A DNA stretch of 64,000 bases. Origin: Candidatus Poribacteria bacterium (GTDB lineage: Bacteria; Abyssobacteria; SURF-5). The stretch spans positions 8,851 through 72,850 of the forward strand of contig JACRIR010000051.1 of NCBI GenBank assembly GCA_016215705.1, in the 5' to 3' direction. Of this stretch, positions 44,498-52,613 are shown one piece after another. Below the pieces are notes generated by a model. It was not told where the DNA came from, did no database searches, and worked only from the letters and a program-made list of their open reading frames with translations. Position 1 is the first letter of the stretch; every line of letters starts with the position of its first letter. A program made the position numbers and the translations under genes.

Positions 44498-45247
44498 ATG
44501 GAGAAACAAACAAAATCTCGAAGAGTGCATCCGCTGGTTCGAGCCATCCTTTGGATGCTCCCGCCTGTCTACAAGGCCTACATGGGCCTTGTTTTCCTCA
44601 CCAGTAAGCGGACGTTCTATAATTTCGGTGCTATGAAGAAACTGCGCGATGAGGGGGCAAGCATACTGGGCGCAATTTGGCACCAGAATGTCGTACTTGT
44701 GCCATTTACGTTCCGTAGCTACAACGTCGTCACAATGGTGAGCCACAGCGACCAGGGGGCGGTCATGGCGCCCATCGCCAAAAGGCTTGGCTTCATTCCC
44801 ATCCGCGGAGGCAGCTCGATGGGAGGCAGCGAAGCGCTCGCCACCGTCATCGACTATGTCCGCACACACGATAGAATCTTCTGCGGACTTACAGTTGACG
44901 GCTCGCGCGGGCCGAATCGAAAAGTGAAGAAAGGCATAATTGTCATTGCGAAGGAATCCGGAGCACCCATCTACCCCGTGATGGCTTGGGCCAAACGCAA
45001 AATACTGCTTCCCACTTGGGACCACACTTTGGTTCCCCTTCCGTTCAACGAATTCGTGTACTTTTGCGGAACACCGGTTACTGTGTCTCGCGAAGCTGCC
45101 CTCGAGGGAATTGAGGCCAAAAGGAAAGAACTCGAAGACAACCTTCTAAAATTGGCGGAAAGAGCCGAGAACCATTTCACCTCCGACCGGCCAAAGGAAT
45201 ATCCGAACGACTCGAAAGCCGTTCACTACGGCACCCGCACTGTCTAG
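44498..45247 (+). CDS. DUF374-family lysophospholipid acyltransferase-like protein
   Basis: The 249-aa protein has a hydrophobic N-terminal segment, the acyltransferase-like IWHQN motif (a His near the site of the HxxxxD motif), TVDGSRGPNRKVKKG and WDHTLVPLPFNEF. These match the DUF374/LpxL-related family that acylates lipids, including a lipid A-type acceptor in some species. The acceptor here is unknown. It sits alone after the gamma-carbonic anhydrase gene and before a repeat array. Confidence 0.85.
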   Translation: MEKQTKSRRVHPLVRAILWMLPPVYKAYMGLVFLTSKRTFYNFGAMKKLRDEGASILGAIWHQNVVLVPFTFRSYNVVTMVSHSDQGAVMAPIAKRLGFIPIRGGSSMGGSEALATVIDYVRTHDRIFCGLTVDGSRGPNRKVKKGIIVIAKESGAPIYPVMAWAKRKILLPTWDHTLVPLPFNEFVYFCGTPVTVSREAALEGIEAKRKELEDNLLKLAERAENHFTSDRPKEYPNDSKAVHYGTRTV

Positions 45248-45275
45248 TGGAGTGCTTCCTAAATTTTGTTGCAAC

Positions 45276-45394
45276 ACTCCCCCTTTGAAAAAGGGGGACA
45301 AAAAGGAATTTAAGAAGTCGCAGAAGTCTTTGGGAACGAAAGTATTAAATCCCTCCCTACCCCCCTTTGCAAAGGGGGGTAGGGGGACTTAGAC
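45276..45394. repeat. CCCCCTTTGA/AAAAGGGGG inverted tracts, copy 2
   Basis: CTCCCCCTTTGAAAAAGGGGG and, 80 bp on, ACCCCCCTTTGCAAAGGGGGG with AGGGGG. These match the tracts at 36940-37014. The gap 45248-45452 has no gene. GTGGAGTGCTTCCTAAAT at 45247-45264 nearly repeats the sequence at about 28881. Confidence 0.7.
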
Positions 45395-45452
45395 TCTTGT
45401 GTCGCAAGGCCCCCCGTGCTCCCCATGGCATGAAAAGTTAGAATTTGTTTCC

Positions 45453-46154
45453 CTATTCTGAGAAGTAGCTCTCATTGCGATCATTTGAAGATACTGGGGA
45501 CTTGCCAAACAGGTAGCTTACGTATCGTTTTGCCTTTGTTAACCCTGGAAGATCGTTGTCATTTACGGTGGCAAGAAACCTGGCCTCTTCCTCTTTAGCT
45601 AATGAGGCCGAGACAAAGATTTCGGGATGTCCGGTAACTAATTGTTCATATCCCGTTCCGTTCAAATGCGTTCCGTCTCCCATCCTTTGTGCGAGTTCAT
45701 GGACTTCGAAAGGCGAAATCACATAAACCTTTTCAGGGCGCAATGACTTCCTAATCGTCTCAGTGAATTCGCGAAGGTTCCTGTCCACTATCTCCCGTGG
45801 GTCTCCACGAATGATGTCAAACGTACCGGCAATCACGATCAGTCTCTTGCCGGTCCATCCCGACGGGCGCTTGAATTTCGTCTTCTTCATTTCATCTAAA
45901 CCGGTCGCCACCTGGAAAAGACGATGGGCGCAGTATACCTCCTGTTTCCACGTTCCGACGTTGCAGTCCCCAATAATCAACGTGTCATGATCCATCGGCA
46001 AGCTGGATAACTCCTGTCGGCTGATAATGATAGGCTTCCGAAATATCCTCTGTTCCGGAAGCATCCAGACAACTGCGACATACAATAGAATTATGTATAT
46101 GTAACATGTTACAAGTATCACTAGTTTTCTATCTTTGCCTGTCAGAAAACTCAT
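45453..46154 (-). CDS. membrane-anchored SGNH-hydrolase-like protein with Cys in the nucleophile position
   Basis: The 233-aa protein has one N-terminal transmembrane segment (residues about 10-31) with the rest outside. Block I reads IIGDCNVG, with Cys64 where SGNH enzymes have the nucleophilic Ser (GDS). Block III is VIAGTFD in place of GxND. Block V is DGTHLNGTG with Asp160 and His163. The domain resembles an acyl-ester hydrolase acting on surface glycans. It may use Cys as nucleophile or be catalytically altered. It has no obvious operon partner. Confidence 0.7.
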   Translation of the reverse strand: MSFLTGKDRKLVILVTCYIYIILLYVAVVWMLPEQRIFRKPIIISRQELSSLPMDHDTLIIGDCNVGTWKQEVYCAHRLFQVATGLDEMKKTKFKRPSGWTGKRLIVIAGTFDIIRGDPREIVDRNLREFTETIRKSLRPEKVYVISPFEVHELAQRMGDGTHLNGTGYEQLVTGHPEIFVSASLAKEEEARFLATVNDNDLPGLTKAKRYVSYLFGKSPVSSNDRNESYFSE

Positions 46155-46489
46155 TGTCCGCTCGCAGTACTACAACATTATCCCTATGTAGCGTTGGCGT
46201 TCCTATTCTATCATATCACAAAGATACATTGGTTTTGCCGCGAACGACCTCACCGGAACAGAGACAAAGAAATCGGCTGTCACAGTCTATCTTCTCATCT
46301 CCGTTTCGGGAGCGGTTACCGATGTGGACACGGCCTTGAGAATCGAGAACCCGCTGACCTTGAATCTTGAACCCTAAACCATAAACCGAGTTTATTGGCC
46401 GGTTGCATGATATCTCGTTTCCTGATAGAATCCATTCACGCAAAATGACGGGTGATGAACGATGAATGCGGAATGAAGAGGAGTGGGTA
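46155..46489. other. intergenic region upstream of the penicillin-acylase gene
   Basis: This 335-bp gap has no gene. It ends with a GAACCCTAAACC-type heptamer tract (46346-46389) and GAGGAGTGGGTA, the ribosome-binding site of the next gene. Confidence 0.6.
46346..46389. repeat. telomere-like heptamer tract, copy 4
   Basis: Units AGAACCC, TGAACCC and CCTAAACC, then ATAAACC; related to the tract at 33409. Confidence 0.5.
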
Positions 46490-48610
46490 ATGAGAAGAGG
46501 AATTGCGATAGTATCTGCCATATGCGTTGCAATTGGCGCCGTCATAATAATTCATCTATTTGGCGAAAAGGGAAATGCGGAGGCGGTTCCCACCGGCAAG
46601 ACTTATGACGTTCGCATCTTGCGAGACACATGGGGTGTGCCCCACATTTTCGGCCGCACCGATGCAGATGTTGCATATGGGCTTGCTTATGCCCATGCCG
46701 AGGATGACTTCAAAACCATTCAAGATTCATTGCTTGCCGCACGCGGACAACTGGCTTCTGTTTACGGCCGGAAGTCAGCGCCCATGGACTATTTGGTTCA
46801 CCTGCTGCGCATCTGGGACGTAGTTGACTCAAAATACGAGGCCGACCTCAGCCCCGAAACAAAGGCGATCTGCGAAGCCTATGCCGCAGGTCTGACACGC
46901 TATGCCGAACAGCATCCGCGCGAGGTTGCGCCCGGTCTCCTTCCATTTAGGGGCAAAGACATCGTTGCCGGATTTGTCCAGAAAGTGCCTCTGTTTTTCG
47001 GACTCGATTCGACTCTTTCCAAGTTGTATGCCTCAAAACCGGCGCAATCGGCCCCGGCGCGATCATCGACTCACGCGCTTCTGTGGACTCCGACACCGGA
47101 CGCGATGACGGGCTCCAACACGTTCGCGGTTAGCCCCGCGCGTTCAGCCGACGGCAAGACGCGGCTTGCCATCAATTCGCACCAGCCATGGACCGGGCCG
47201 GTCGCATGGTACGAAACTCACCTCCACAGCGAAGAAGGATGGGACATGGTCGGCGGCGTTTTTCCAGGCTCGCCGACAATTCTTCACGGACACAACCGGA
47301 ATCTCGGATGGGCGCATACAGTGAACAGGCCCGATCTTATCGATGTCTACGTTCTCGAGATCAATCCCGAAAATCCAACCCGGTACAAGTTTGACGGCAG
47401 TTGGCGTGACCTCGAGGTCAGGTCCGCGCCAATCAAGGTGAAATTGCTAGGTCCGATCTCGTGGACATTCAAGAAAGAGGTTCTCTGGTCGGTGTACGGT
47501 CCGGTCATTCGGTTACCCCACGGGACCTATGCCCTCCGCTACGCGGGCATGGGAGACGTACGTCAGGTCGAGCAATGGTACCGCATGAACAAGGCGCGCA
47601 ATCTCGATGAATGGCTGGACGCCATGCGCATTCAGGGCATTCCTTCATTCAATTGTGGCTACGCTGACCGCGAAGGAAACATATACTATATCTATAATGC
47701 TCGATTGCCCTTACGCGCAGAAGGCTACGATTGGTCGGGCTATTTGCCCGGAAACACTTCGGAAACCCTTTGGACAGAGTATCTGCCGTTCGATAAGTTG
47801 CCCCAAGTCAAGAACCCGGCTTCCGGCTTCTTCCAGAACTGCAATAGCTGCCCCTTTCAAACGACCATTGGTTCAGATAATCCAAAGCCCGAGAGTTTCT
47901 CGCCGACGTTTGGAATCGAGACCCGCATGACGAACCGGGCCCTTAGGGCGCTCGAGCTGTTCGGCTCGGATGAATCCATTACGGAAGAGGAGTTTTATAC
48001 GTACAAGTACGATGTAACTTACTCGAAGAAGTCACAGGTCGCTCAGCTTGTTGGAACAGTCCTCTCAGCGCCTCGTTCCGACGACCCCGTTGTCCGGGAG
48101 GCGGTCGAGGTTCTGCGGGCGTGGGACCTTCGGACAAACCCCGAGAACACCAATGCCGCCATCGCAGCATTGACAGTGGACCCTATTCTCAGGGCACAAT
48201 ACCGCGACAAACAGCCACCGGATGTCATGACGACCTTCGTTGATGCCGCTCACGGGTTGAAACGGTTCTATGGCCGAATAGATGTTCCTTGGAATCAGGT
48301 CAACCGCCTGCGGCGTGGCAAGCTCGACCTCGGCCTCGGTGGTGGTCCGGACGTTCTTCACGCCATTCATGGCAAGTTCAAGGACGGCCACATGATCGGC
48401 GATTCCGGCGAGTGTTACGTACTCATGGTCACATTTGACAAAAAGGGAGTTGCCTCACGCAGTATCCATCAGTACGGTAGCGCGACGCTCGACTCGAAAT
48501 CGCCACACTATGCCGATCAGTCGCTGTTGTTCGTGAAGTGTGAGATGAAGCCGGTGTGGCTCGACGAATCCGAGATACGCGCCCATCTCGAACGAGAATA
48601 CAGACCGTAA
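46490..48610 (+). CDS. penicillin acylase/acyl-homoserine lactone acylase family protein (Ntn hydrolase)
   Basis: The 706-aa protein starts MRRGIAIVS after GAGGAGTGGGTA; an 8-codon longer frame is less likely. A signal/anchor helix (about 5-23) is followed by the alpha chain. A linker (SAPARSSTHAL) precedes TPDAMTGSNTFAV, where autoproteolysis would expose Ser209 as N-terminal nucleophile. The beta chain has INSHQPW, GGVFPGSPTILHGHN and LGWAHTVN. Substrates of this family range from beta-lactam side chains to homoserine lactones. It would act in the periplasm. Confidence 0.9.
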   Translation: MRRGIAIVSAICVAIGAVIIIHLFGEKGNAEAVPTGKTYDVRILRDTWGVPHIFGRTDADVAYGLAYAHAEDDFKTIQDSLLAARGQLASVYGRKSAPMDYLVHLLRIWDVVDSKYEADLSPETKAICEAYAAGLTRYAEQHPREVAPGLLPFRGKDIVAGFVQKVPLFFGLDSTLSKLYASKPAQSAPARSSTHALLWTPTPDAMTGSNTFAVSPARSADGKTRLAINSHQPWTGPVAWYETHLHSEEGWDMVGGVFPGSPTILHGHNRNLGWAHTVNRPDLIDVYVLEINPENPTRYKFDGSWRDLEVRSAPIKVKLLGPISWTFKKEVLWSVYGPVIRLPHGTYALRYAGMGDVRQVEQWYRMNKARNLDEWLDAMRIQGIPSFNCGYADREGNIYYIYNARLPLRAEGYDWSGYLPGNTSETLWTEYLPFDKLPQVKNPASGFFQNCNSCPFQTTIGSDNPKPESFSPTFGIETRMTNRALRALELFGSDESITEEEFYTYKYDVTYSKKSQVAQLVGTVLSAPRSDDPVVREAVEVLRAWDLRTNPENTNAAIAALTVDPILRAQYRDKQPPDVMTTFVDAAHGLKRFYGRIDVPWNQVNRLRRGKLDLGLGGGPDVLHAIHGKFKDGHMIGDSGECYVLMVTFDKKGVASRSIHQYGSATLDSKSPHYADQSLLFVKCEMKPVWLDESEIRAHLEREYRP

Positions 48611-48683
48611 GAATTGGTTCCTGGTTTGGATGGCGAGTGGGCGTGCGTGTTCAACCTTCGACTTTCTTGGGAGGGAATGATTC

Positions 48684-50924
48684 ATGACTGACTGGAAGAA
48701 GACGACATGCGTTCTGTGCGCGGTTAATTGCGGCCTTGAGGTGCAGACCCAGGGCAACCGCATAACGAATGTTCGGGGTGACAAAGATTCGCCTCGAAGT
48801 CAGGGTTATGCCTGTCGCAAAGGTCTTTCGATAGCGTATTTTCAGGACAATGCGCAACGACTCAAGCATCCGCTCAAGAGAGTCGGCAAAACATTCGAGA
48901 AAATATCGTGGGAGCAGGCGACAAGCGAGATCGCTGCAAAGCTTAAAGAGTTGGTGGGAACGTATGGACCTAAGTGTCTCGCATATATGGGAGGCGGCGG
49001 ACAGGGCTGTCATTTCGAGGCTGCGTTCGGCGTTCGCCTGTTGAGGGCCCTTGGCTCGAGGTACCACTACTCCGCGCTCGCGCAGGAGTTGACCGGCTTC
49101 TTTTACGTGCAGGGAGAGGCGTATGGCCGTCAATACCTGCATGCGGTTCCCGACACTGACCGCACGGAGGTTCTCGTATTTTGGGGCAGCAACGCATGGC
49201 GGAGTCATGGGATGCTTCGGGCTCGACCCGAGATCACGAGGCTGTGGAAGGACAGAAAGAAATACGTGGTTGTGATCGACCCTTGCCAGACCGACACCGC
49301 CTTACGCGCAGACATCCATCTCTCGCCAAGACCGGGGACGGACACCCTGCTCCTGAAAGCGATGATATGTATTCTGCTCGACGAAATGCTTTACGACGAG
49401 GAATACGTGAGGCAACATACAACAGGCTTCGGGGATGTATTGAAACTCTTCGAGGGCTTCGACATCAGCGCCGCATTGAAAGTCTGTGAGCTTGAAGAGA
49501 AGGAGGTCGTCAACCTCGTCCACTTGCTCGCGGCCGGCAGATGTAGTTTTCGCTCCGACCTGGGATTACTCATGGGGCGGAACAGCACGCTGAATTCGTA
49601 CCTCGAGATGATATTCATAAACCTGCTCGGCCGCGTCGGCGCCGAGGGGGGAAACGTCTTCCTGGGTCATCTAGTTCCCCTGGGCAGCCACACTCCTGTT
49701 GACGATCCTGCAAACTGGCGAACCGTCGAGACTGGCTTTCCGGCAATAATGGGGGTGTATCCGCCGAACGTGATGCCCGAGGAAATCCTGAGCGAGAAGC
49801 CGGATCGCCTCCGCGCGGTGATTGCCAGCGGCTCGAATCCGCTTCGCTCGTACGCTGACACATCGGCTTATGAGCGCGCGTTCAAGGAACTCGATCTGCT
49901 GGTGACCGTCGAGGTCGCAATGACCGAGACCGCTGCGCTTTCTCATTATGTCCTTCCCGCGAAATCCGCATACGAAAAATGGGACGGCTCATTCTTTTCC
50001 TGGAAATATCCCGAGTATTACTTCCATATGCGCAGGCCTTTATGCGAAGCGCTCGGCGAGCCAAAGGAAGAAGCTGAAATATTCACTGATATCGCCGATG
50101 CTCTCGGCCTTATTCCGCGATATCCGGCGGAGCTCGAGGAACTTGCCTCGGGCGATCGGCTCCGGTACGGAATGGCTCTGATGAGCTACGTGAGCGAGAA
50201 CCCGGCATGCGCCGACATGCTGCCGTTCATCGTTGCCCGAACTCTTGGTAAGGCGCTTGGCTCGCACGCTCTGTCGCTCCTGTGGGCGATACTGGCGCGA
50301 TACTGCCAATCCGCCGGAAGTCGCCTGGAGCGGGCAGGGTATACACTCTCGCCGGCGCTCGGTGACCAGCTTTTTGAGAAGGTAAAGAATACCCCTGGAG
50401 ACGTCTTGATCTCCGTCGAAAACAAGGAAGAAAACCTTCGCGAGAATATCAAGACCCCCGACGGCAAGGTTCACCTTAATATCCCGGCGCTCGACAAATG
50501 GGTGGCAGAGATTAAGCCGGCCGACGAACTCAAGAAACTGGAAAGCACGGGTTATCCGATGGTCTTGGTCGCGGGAGAGCGCACTGACTTCAATGCGAAT
50601 ACGCTCATGCGCAATCCAGAGTGGACGGGCGGAGTGCGCGCCGGCACGATGAAAATTCACCCCGACGATGCAAAAGGCCTCGGCCTTGTGACGGGTGGAA
50701 AAGCGCTCATCGAAACCGAGGCCGGTTCACTCGAGGTCGACGTCGAAGTGAGCAACAGACCACGACGCGGAATGGTGATTATTCCTCACGGGTTTGGCCT
50801 CAACTACGGCGGACAGATCGACGGCGTAAACGTCAACTACCTTGCGCCCGCTCGCAATCGTGATCACTTCGCGGCGACTCCATTGCATCGGTTCGTGCCT
50901 TGCCGCGTCTCAGCGATTCGCTGA
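48684..50924 (+). CDS. molybdopterin oxidoreductase, formate-dehydrogenase-like
   Basis: The 746-aa catalytic subunit has an N-terminal [4Fe-4S] site C9-x2-C12-x3-C16...C44 (CVLCAVNCG, YACRKG). A bis-MGD domain follows with FWGSNAWRSHGM and DPCQTDTA. The C-terminal molybdopterin-dinucleotide-binding domain has RNPEWTGG and ANTLM. At the usual metal-ligand position the sequence reads HYSALAQELTG, with no Cys or Sec; Ser130 is a candidate ligand. No partner subunits (iron-sulfur or cytochrome) are adjacent and there is no Tat signal, so it is probably cytoplasmic. GGGAGGG precedes the ATG. Confidence 0.88.
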   Translation: MTDWKKTTCVLCAVNCGLEVQTQGNRITNVRGDKDSPRSQGYACRKGLSIAYFQDNAQRLKHPLKRVGKTFEKISWEQATSEIAAKLKELVGTYGPKCLAYMGGGGQGCHFEAAFGVRLLRALGSRYHYSALAQELTGFFYVQGEAYGRQYLHAVPDTDRTEVLVFWGSNAWRSHGMLRARPEITRLWKDRKKYVVVIDPCQTDTALRADIHLSPRPGTDTLLLKAMICILLDEMLYDEEYVRQHTTGFGDVLKLFEGFDISAALKVCELEEKEVVNLVHLLAAGRCSFRSDLGLLMGRNSTLNSYLEMIFINLLGRVGAEGGNVFLGHLVPLGSHTPVDDPANWRTVETGFPAIMGVYPPNVMPEEILSEKPDRLRAVIASGSNPLRSYADTSAYERAFKELDLLVTVEVAMTETAALSHYVLPAKSAYEKWDGSFFSWKYPEYYFHMRRPLCEALGEPKEEAEIFTDIADALGLIPRYPAELEELASGDRLRYGMALMSYVSENPACADMLPFIVARTLGKALGSHALSLLWAILARYCQSAGSRLERAGYTLSPALGDQLFEKVKNTPGDVLISVENKEENLRENIKTPDGKVHLNIPALDKWVAEIKPADELKKLESTGYPMVLVAGERTDFNANTLMRNPEWTGGVRAGTMKIHPDDAKGLGLVTGGKALIETEAGSLEVDVEVSNRPRRGMVIIPHGFGLNYGGQIDGVNVNYLAPARNRDHFAATPLHRFVPCRVSAIR

Positions 50925-50960
50925 CATGCGAGAAACGACTCTATGCGGTAATCGTTCACA

Positions 50961-51002
50961 AGAAACCGGGGATACGATGCGACATCGTGTCCCCGGTTTC
51001 TT
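50961..51002. repeat. GGGGACA/TGTCCCC palindrome, copy 5
   Basis: AGAAACCGGGGATACGATG and CATCGTGTCCCCGGTTTCTT around CGA. A further half copy (AGCATCGTGCCCCCGGTTTTC) follows at 51008-51029. The palindrome lies just after the oxidoreductase stop. Confidence 0.75.
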
Positions 51003-51125
51003 GATGAAGCATCGTGCCCCCGGTTTTCTTGCGGAACTCTCTCGCAATTCTGATTCAAACGGCAATTCCTTCGTAGGAGCCCGCGGCCGTGCGCCTCTAC
51101 GGGCAATTACAGGACTCAGTTGGCT

Positions 51126-52274
51126 CTACTGACTCTTCGCCATCTCTGAAATGGCGTCCCACGCATTGTCTATCTCTTCATTCGTTCTCAGAATCTTGAA
51201 CAAGAAATCGCGGGTCATGGCGCCCGCTTTCTGCTCCTCCTGCAAGAGGCTCCACGCACTCGTGTTCTTCATGGCTTCTACGCACCGTCGCATCGCTGCG
51301 TCGCCTACAACAGCTTTGTTATCCGATGCATACGCGCCAAGGAATTGCCCGGCGGCATACCCCATACTCATTCCTGTGAGGATGCCCGAGGCGCCTTTTG
51401 CGCCAACATGGCCGCCGGCGTCTCCGACGAGCACAAGCCCGGGCCGCGCAAAGTCATCGGGCAATCCTCCAAAGACGAGCTTGTCGACGCTGGTCAGCGT
51501 GTAGGAGGCGTTTCTCAGCCTCTGATTCAGTATCGGGTGCTCGCTCCTGTGCTTTTCCCAAACGTCTGCTATGTCAACTCCCTGCGCCTCGCGGGTTTGT
51601 TCCCATATGGTCATACCGCATTCCGCGCTCTTATCCGCACGCGGGAAAATCCACAGCGCTCCGGCCGGATTGTTGAGCAGAAAAAATTCCAGCATGTCAG
51701 AGTCCGGAATATCTGCGCTCTCCACAATCACCTTGTAGGCCGCGCAAATGTTTGGCGCGGGCAATCCCGCTTGTTCCCTCAGAAACGAACTATGGCCATC
51801 GGCCCCGACTACAGCTTTGCATCTCAGGTTGAAAGACCTGTTTGACGACAATCCTTCAATGCCGCAGACTTCGCCGGAGTCGTTCTGCATCAGTTCTGTA
51901 ATCGCCGTATTCAGAAGCAGTGTGGCGCCGGACTCTACACAGGCTTTTGCAATTTCATGTGTTAATAGACGATAGTCGATCACCAGCGATGCGACTCGAG
52001 GCGCCAGTATCATATGCTTCTTGCATGACGGGCTGAATATCCTTCGCCGCTTGCTCGTTCCCTTGATGACGCAATCCGGCAGCGGTTTACGTAAAATCTC
52101 CGCGACGATTGTGTTGTCGCGCTTGATCACCTCGCCCTTCACCTTCAAGGCGATCTCGGGAGATCGGTCAAGCACGAGTGTTTTTGCCCCGGCTCTTGCA
52201 GAGCCGGTTGCGGCGGCCAATCCCGCAACGCCGGCTCCGACAACAATCACGTCATATTCGGATTGAAGGTCCAT
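51126..52274 (-). CDS. FAD-dependent oxidoreductase, geranylgeranyl-reductase-like
   Basis: The 382-aa protein starts MDLQSEYDVIVVGAGVAG; a 69-codon extension through repeat-like sequence is rejected. The FAD motif is GAGVAGLAAATGSARAG, then VVGADGHSS and the second FAD contact LVLVGDAGGHVGAKGASG. It matches the family of isoprenoid/geranylgeranyl and digeranylglycerophospholipid reductases, and FixC-like flavoproteins. Substrate is unknown. It is divergent from the phosphorylase gene. Confidence 0.88.
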   Translation of the reverse strand: MDLQSEYDVIVVGAGVAGLAAATGSARAGAKTLVLDRSPEIALKVKGEVIKRDNTIVAEILRKPLPDCVIKGTSKRRRIFSPSCKKHMILAPRVASLVIDYRLLTHEIAKACVESGATLLLNTAITELMQNDSGEVCGIEGLSSNRSFNLRCKAVVGADGHSSFLREQAGLPAPNICAAYKVIVESADIPDSDMLEFFLLNNPAGALWIFPRADKSAECGMTIWEQTREAQGVDIADVWEKHRSEHPILNQRLRNASYTLTSVDKLVFGGLPDDFARPGLVLVGDAGGHVGAKGASGILTGMSMGYAAGQFLGAYASDNKAVVGDAAMRRCVEAMKNTSAWSLLQEEQKAGAMTRDFLFKILRTNEEIDNAWDAISEMAKSQ

Positions 52275-52613
52275 ATGATTCGCCGCCTTTATTGCTGAAC
52301 ATAACTTCAATGGATTTGTCAGATTATAAGTTGTCGCAGCATGCGAAGTCAAAAAGGCTGATGTCAAGTGGAGTATAGGGACTGCCCCGCAATTGGACAT
52401 CGGGAGTAGTCCCTGTAAATGCGAATTTATTTGCATGGTTTTTCCGCGTTGTTTTTGCCTCGTGAGTGTGAATATATTCACACCTACAGAATTGGAAAAC
52501 AGTCTCTATAGGGCGCTCGCGTCACGATTTTGATTATCAAGGCGTGAGATGATAGTATTATGCGGTTAAAGTTCGCAGGAAAACTCGAGGGACCCAAATG
52601 AGGAGAGCCACTT
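52275..52613. other. divergent intergenic region upstream of the phosphorylase
   Basis: This 339-bp gap has no gene. A hairpin at 52376-52416 (TAGGGACTGCCCCG and CGGGAGTAGTCCCT around AATTGGACAT) resembles a member of the intergenic palindrome families. Confidence 0.6.

Noticed and set aside
48684-50924. Selenocysteine (TGA) in the formate-dehydrogenase-like gene
   Set aside because: The frame is uninterrupted, and the usual Sec position has no TGA.
52275-52481. 69-codon N-terminal extension of the FAD reductase
   Set aside because: The FAD motif starts just after the ATG at 52274; the extension looks non-coding.
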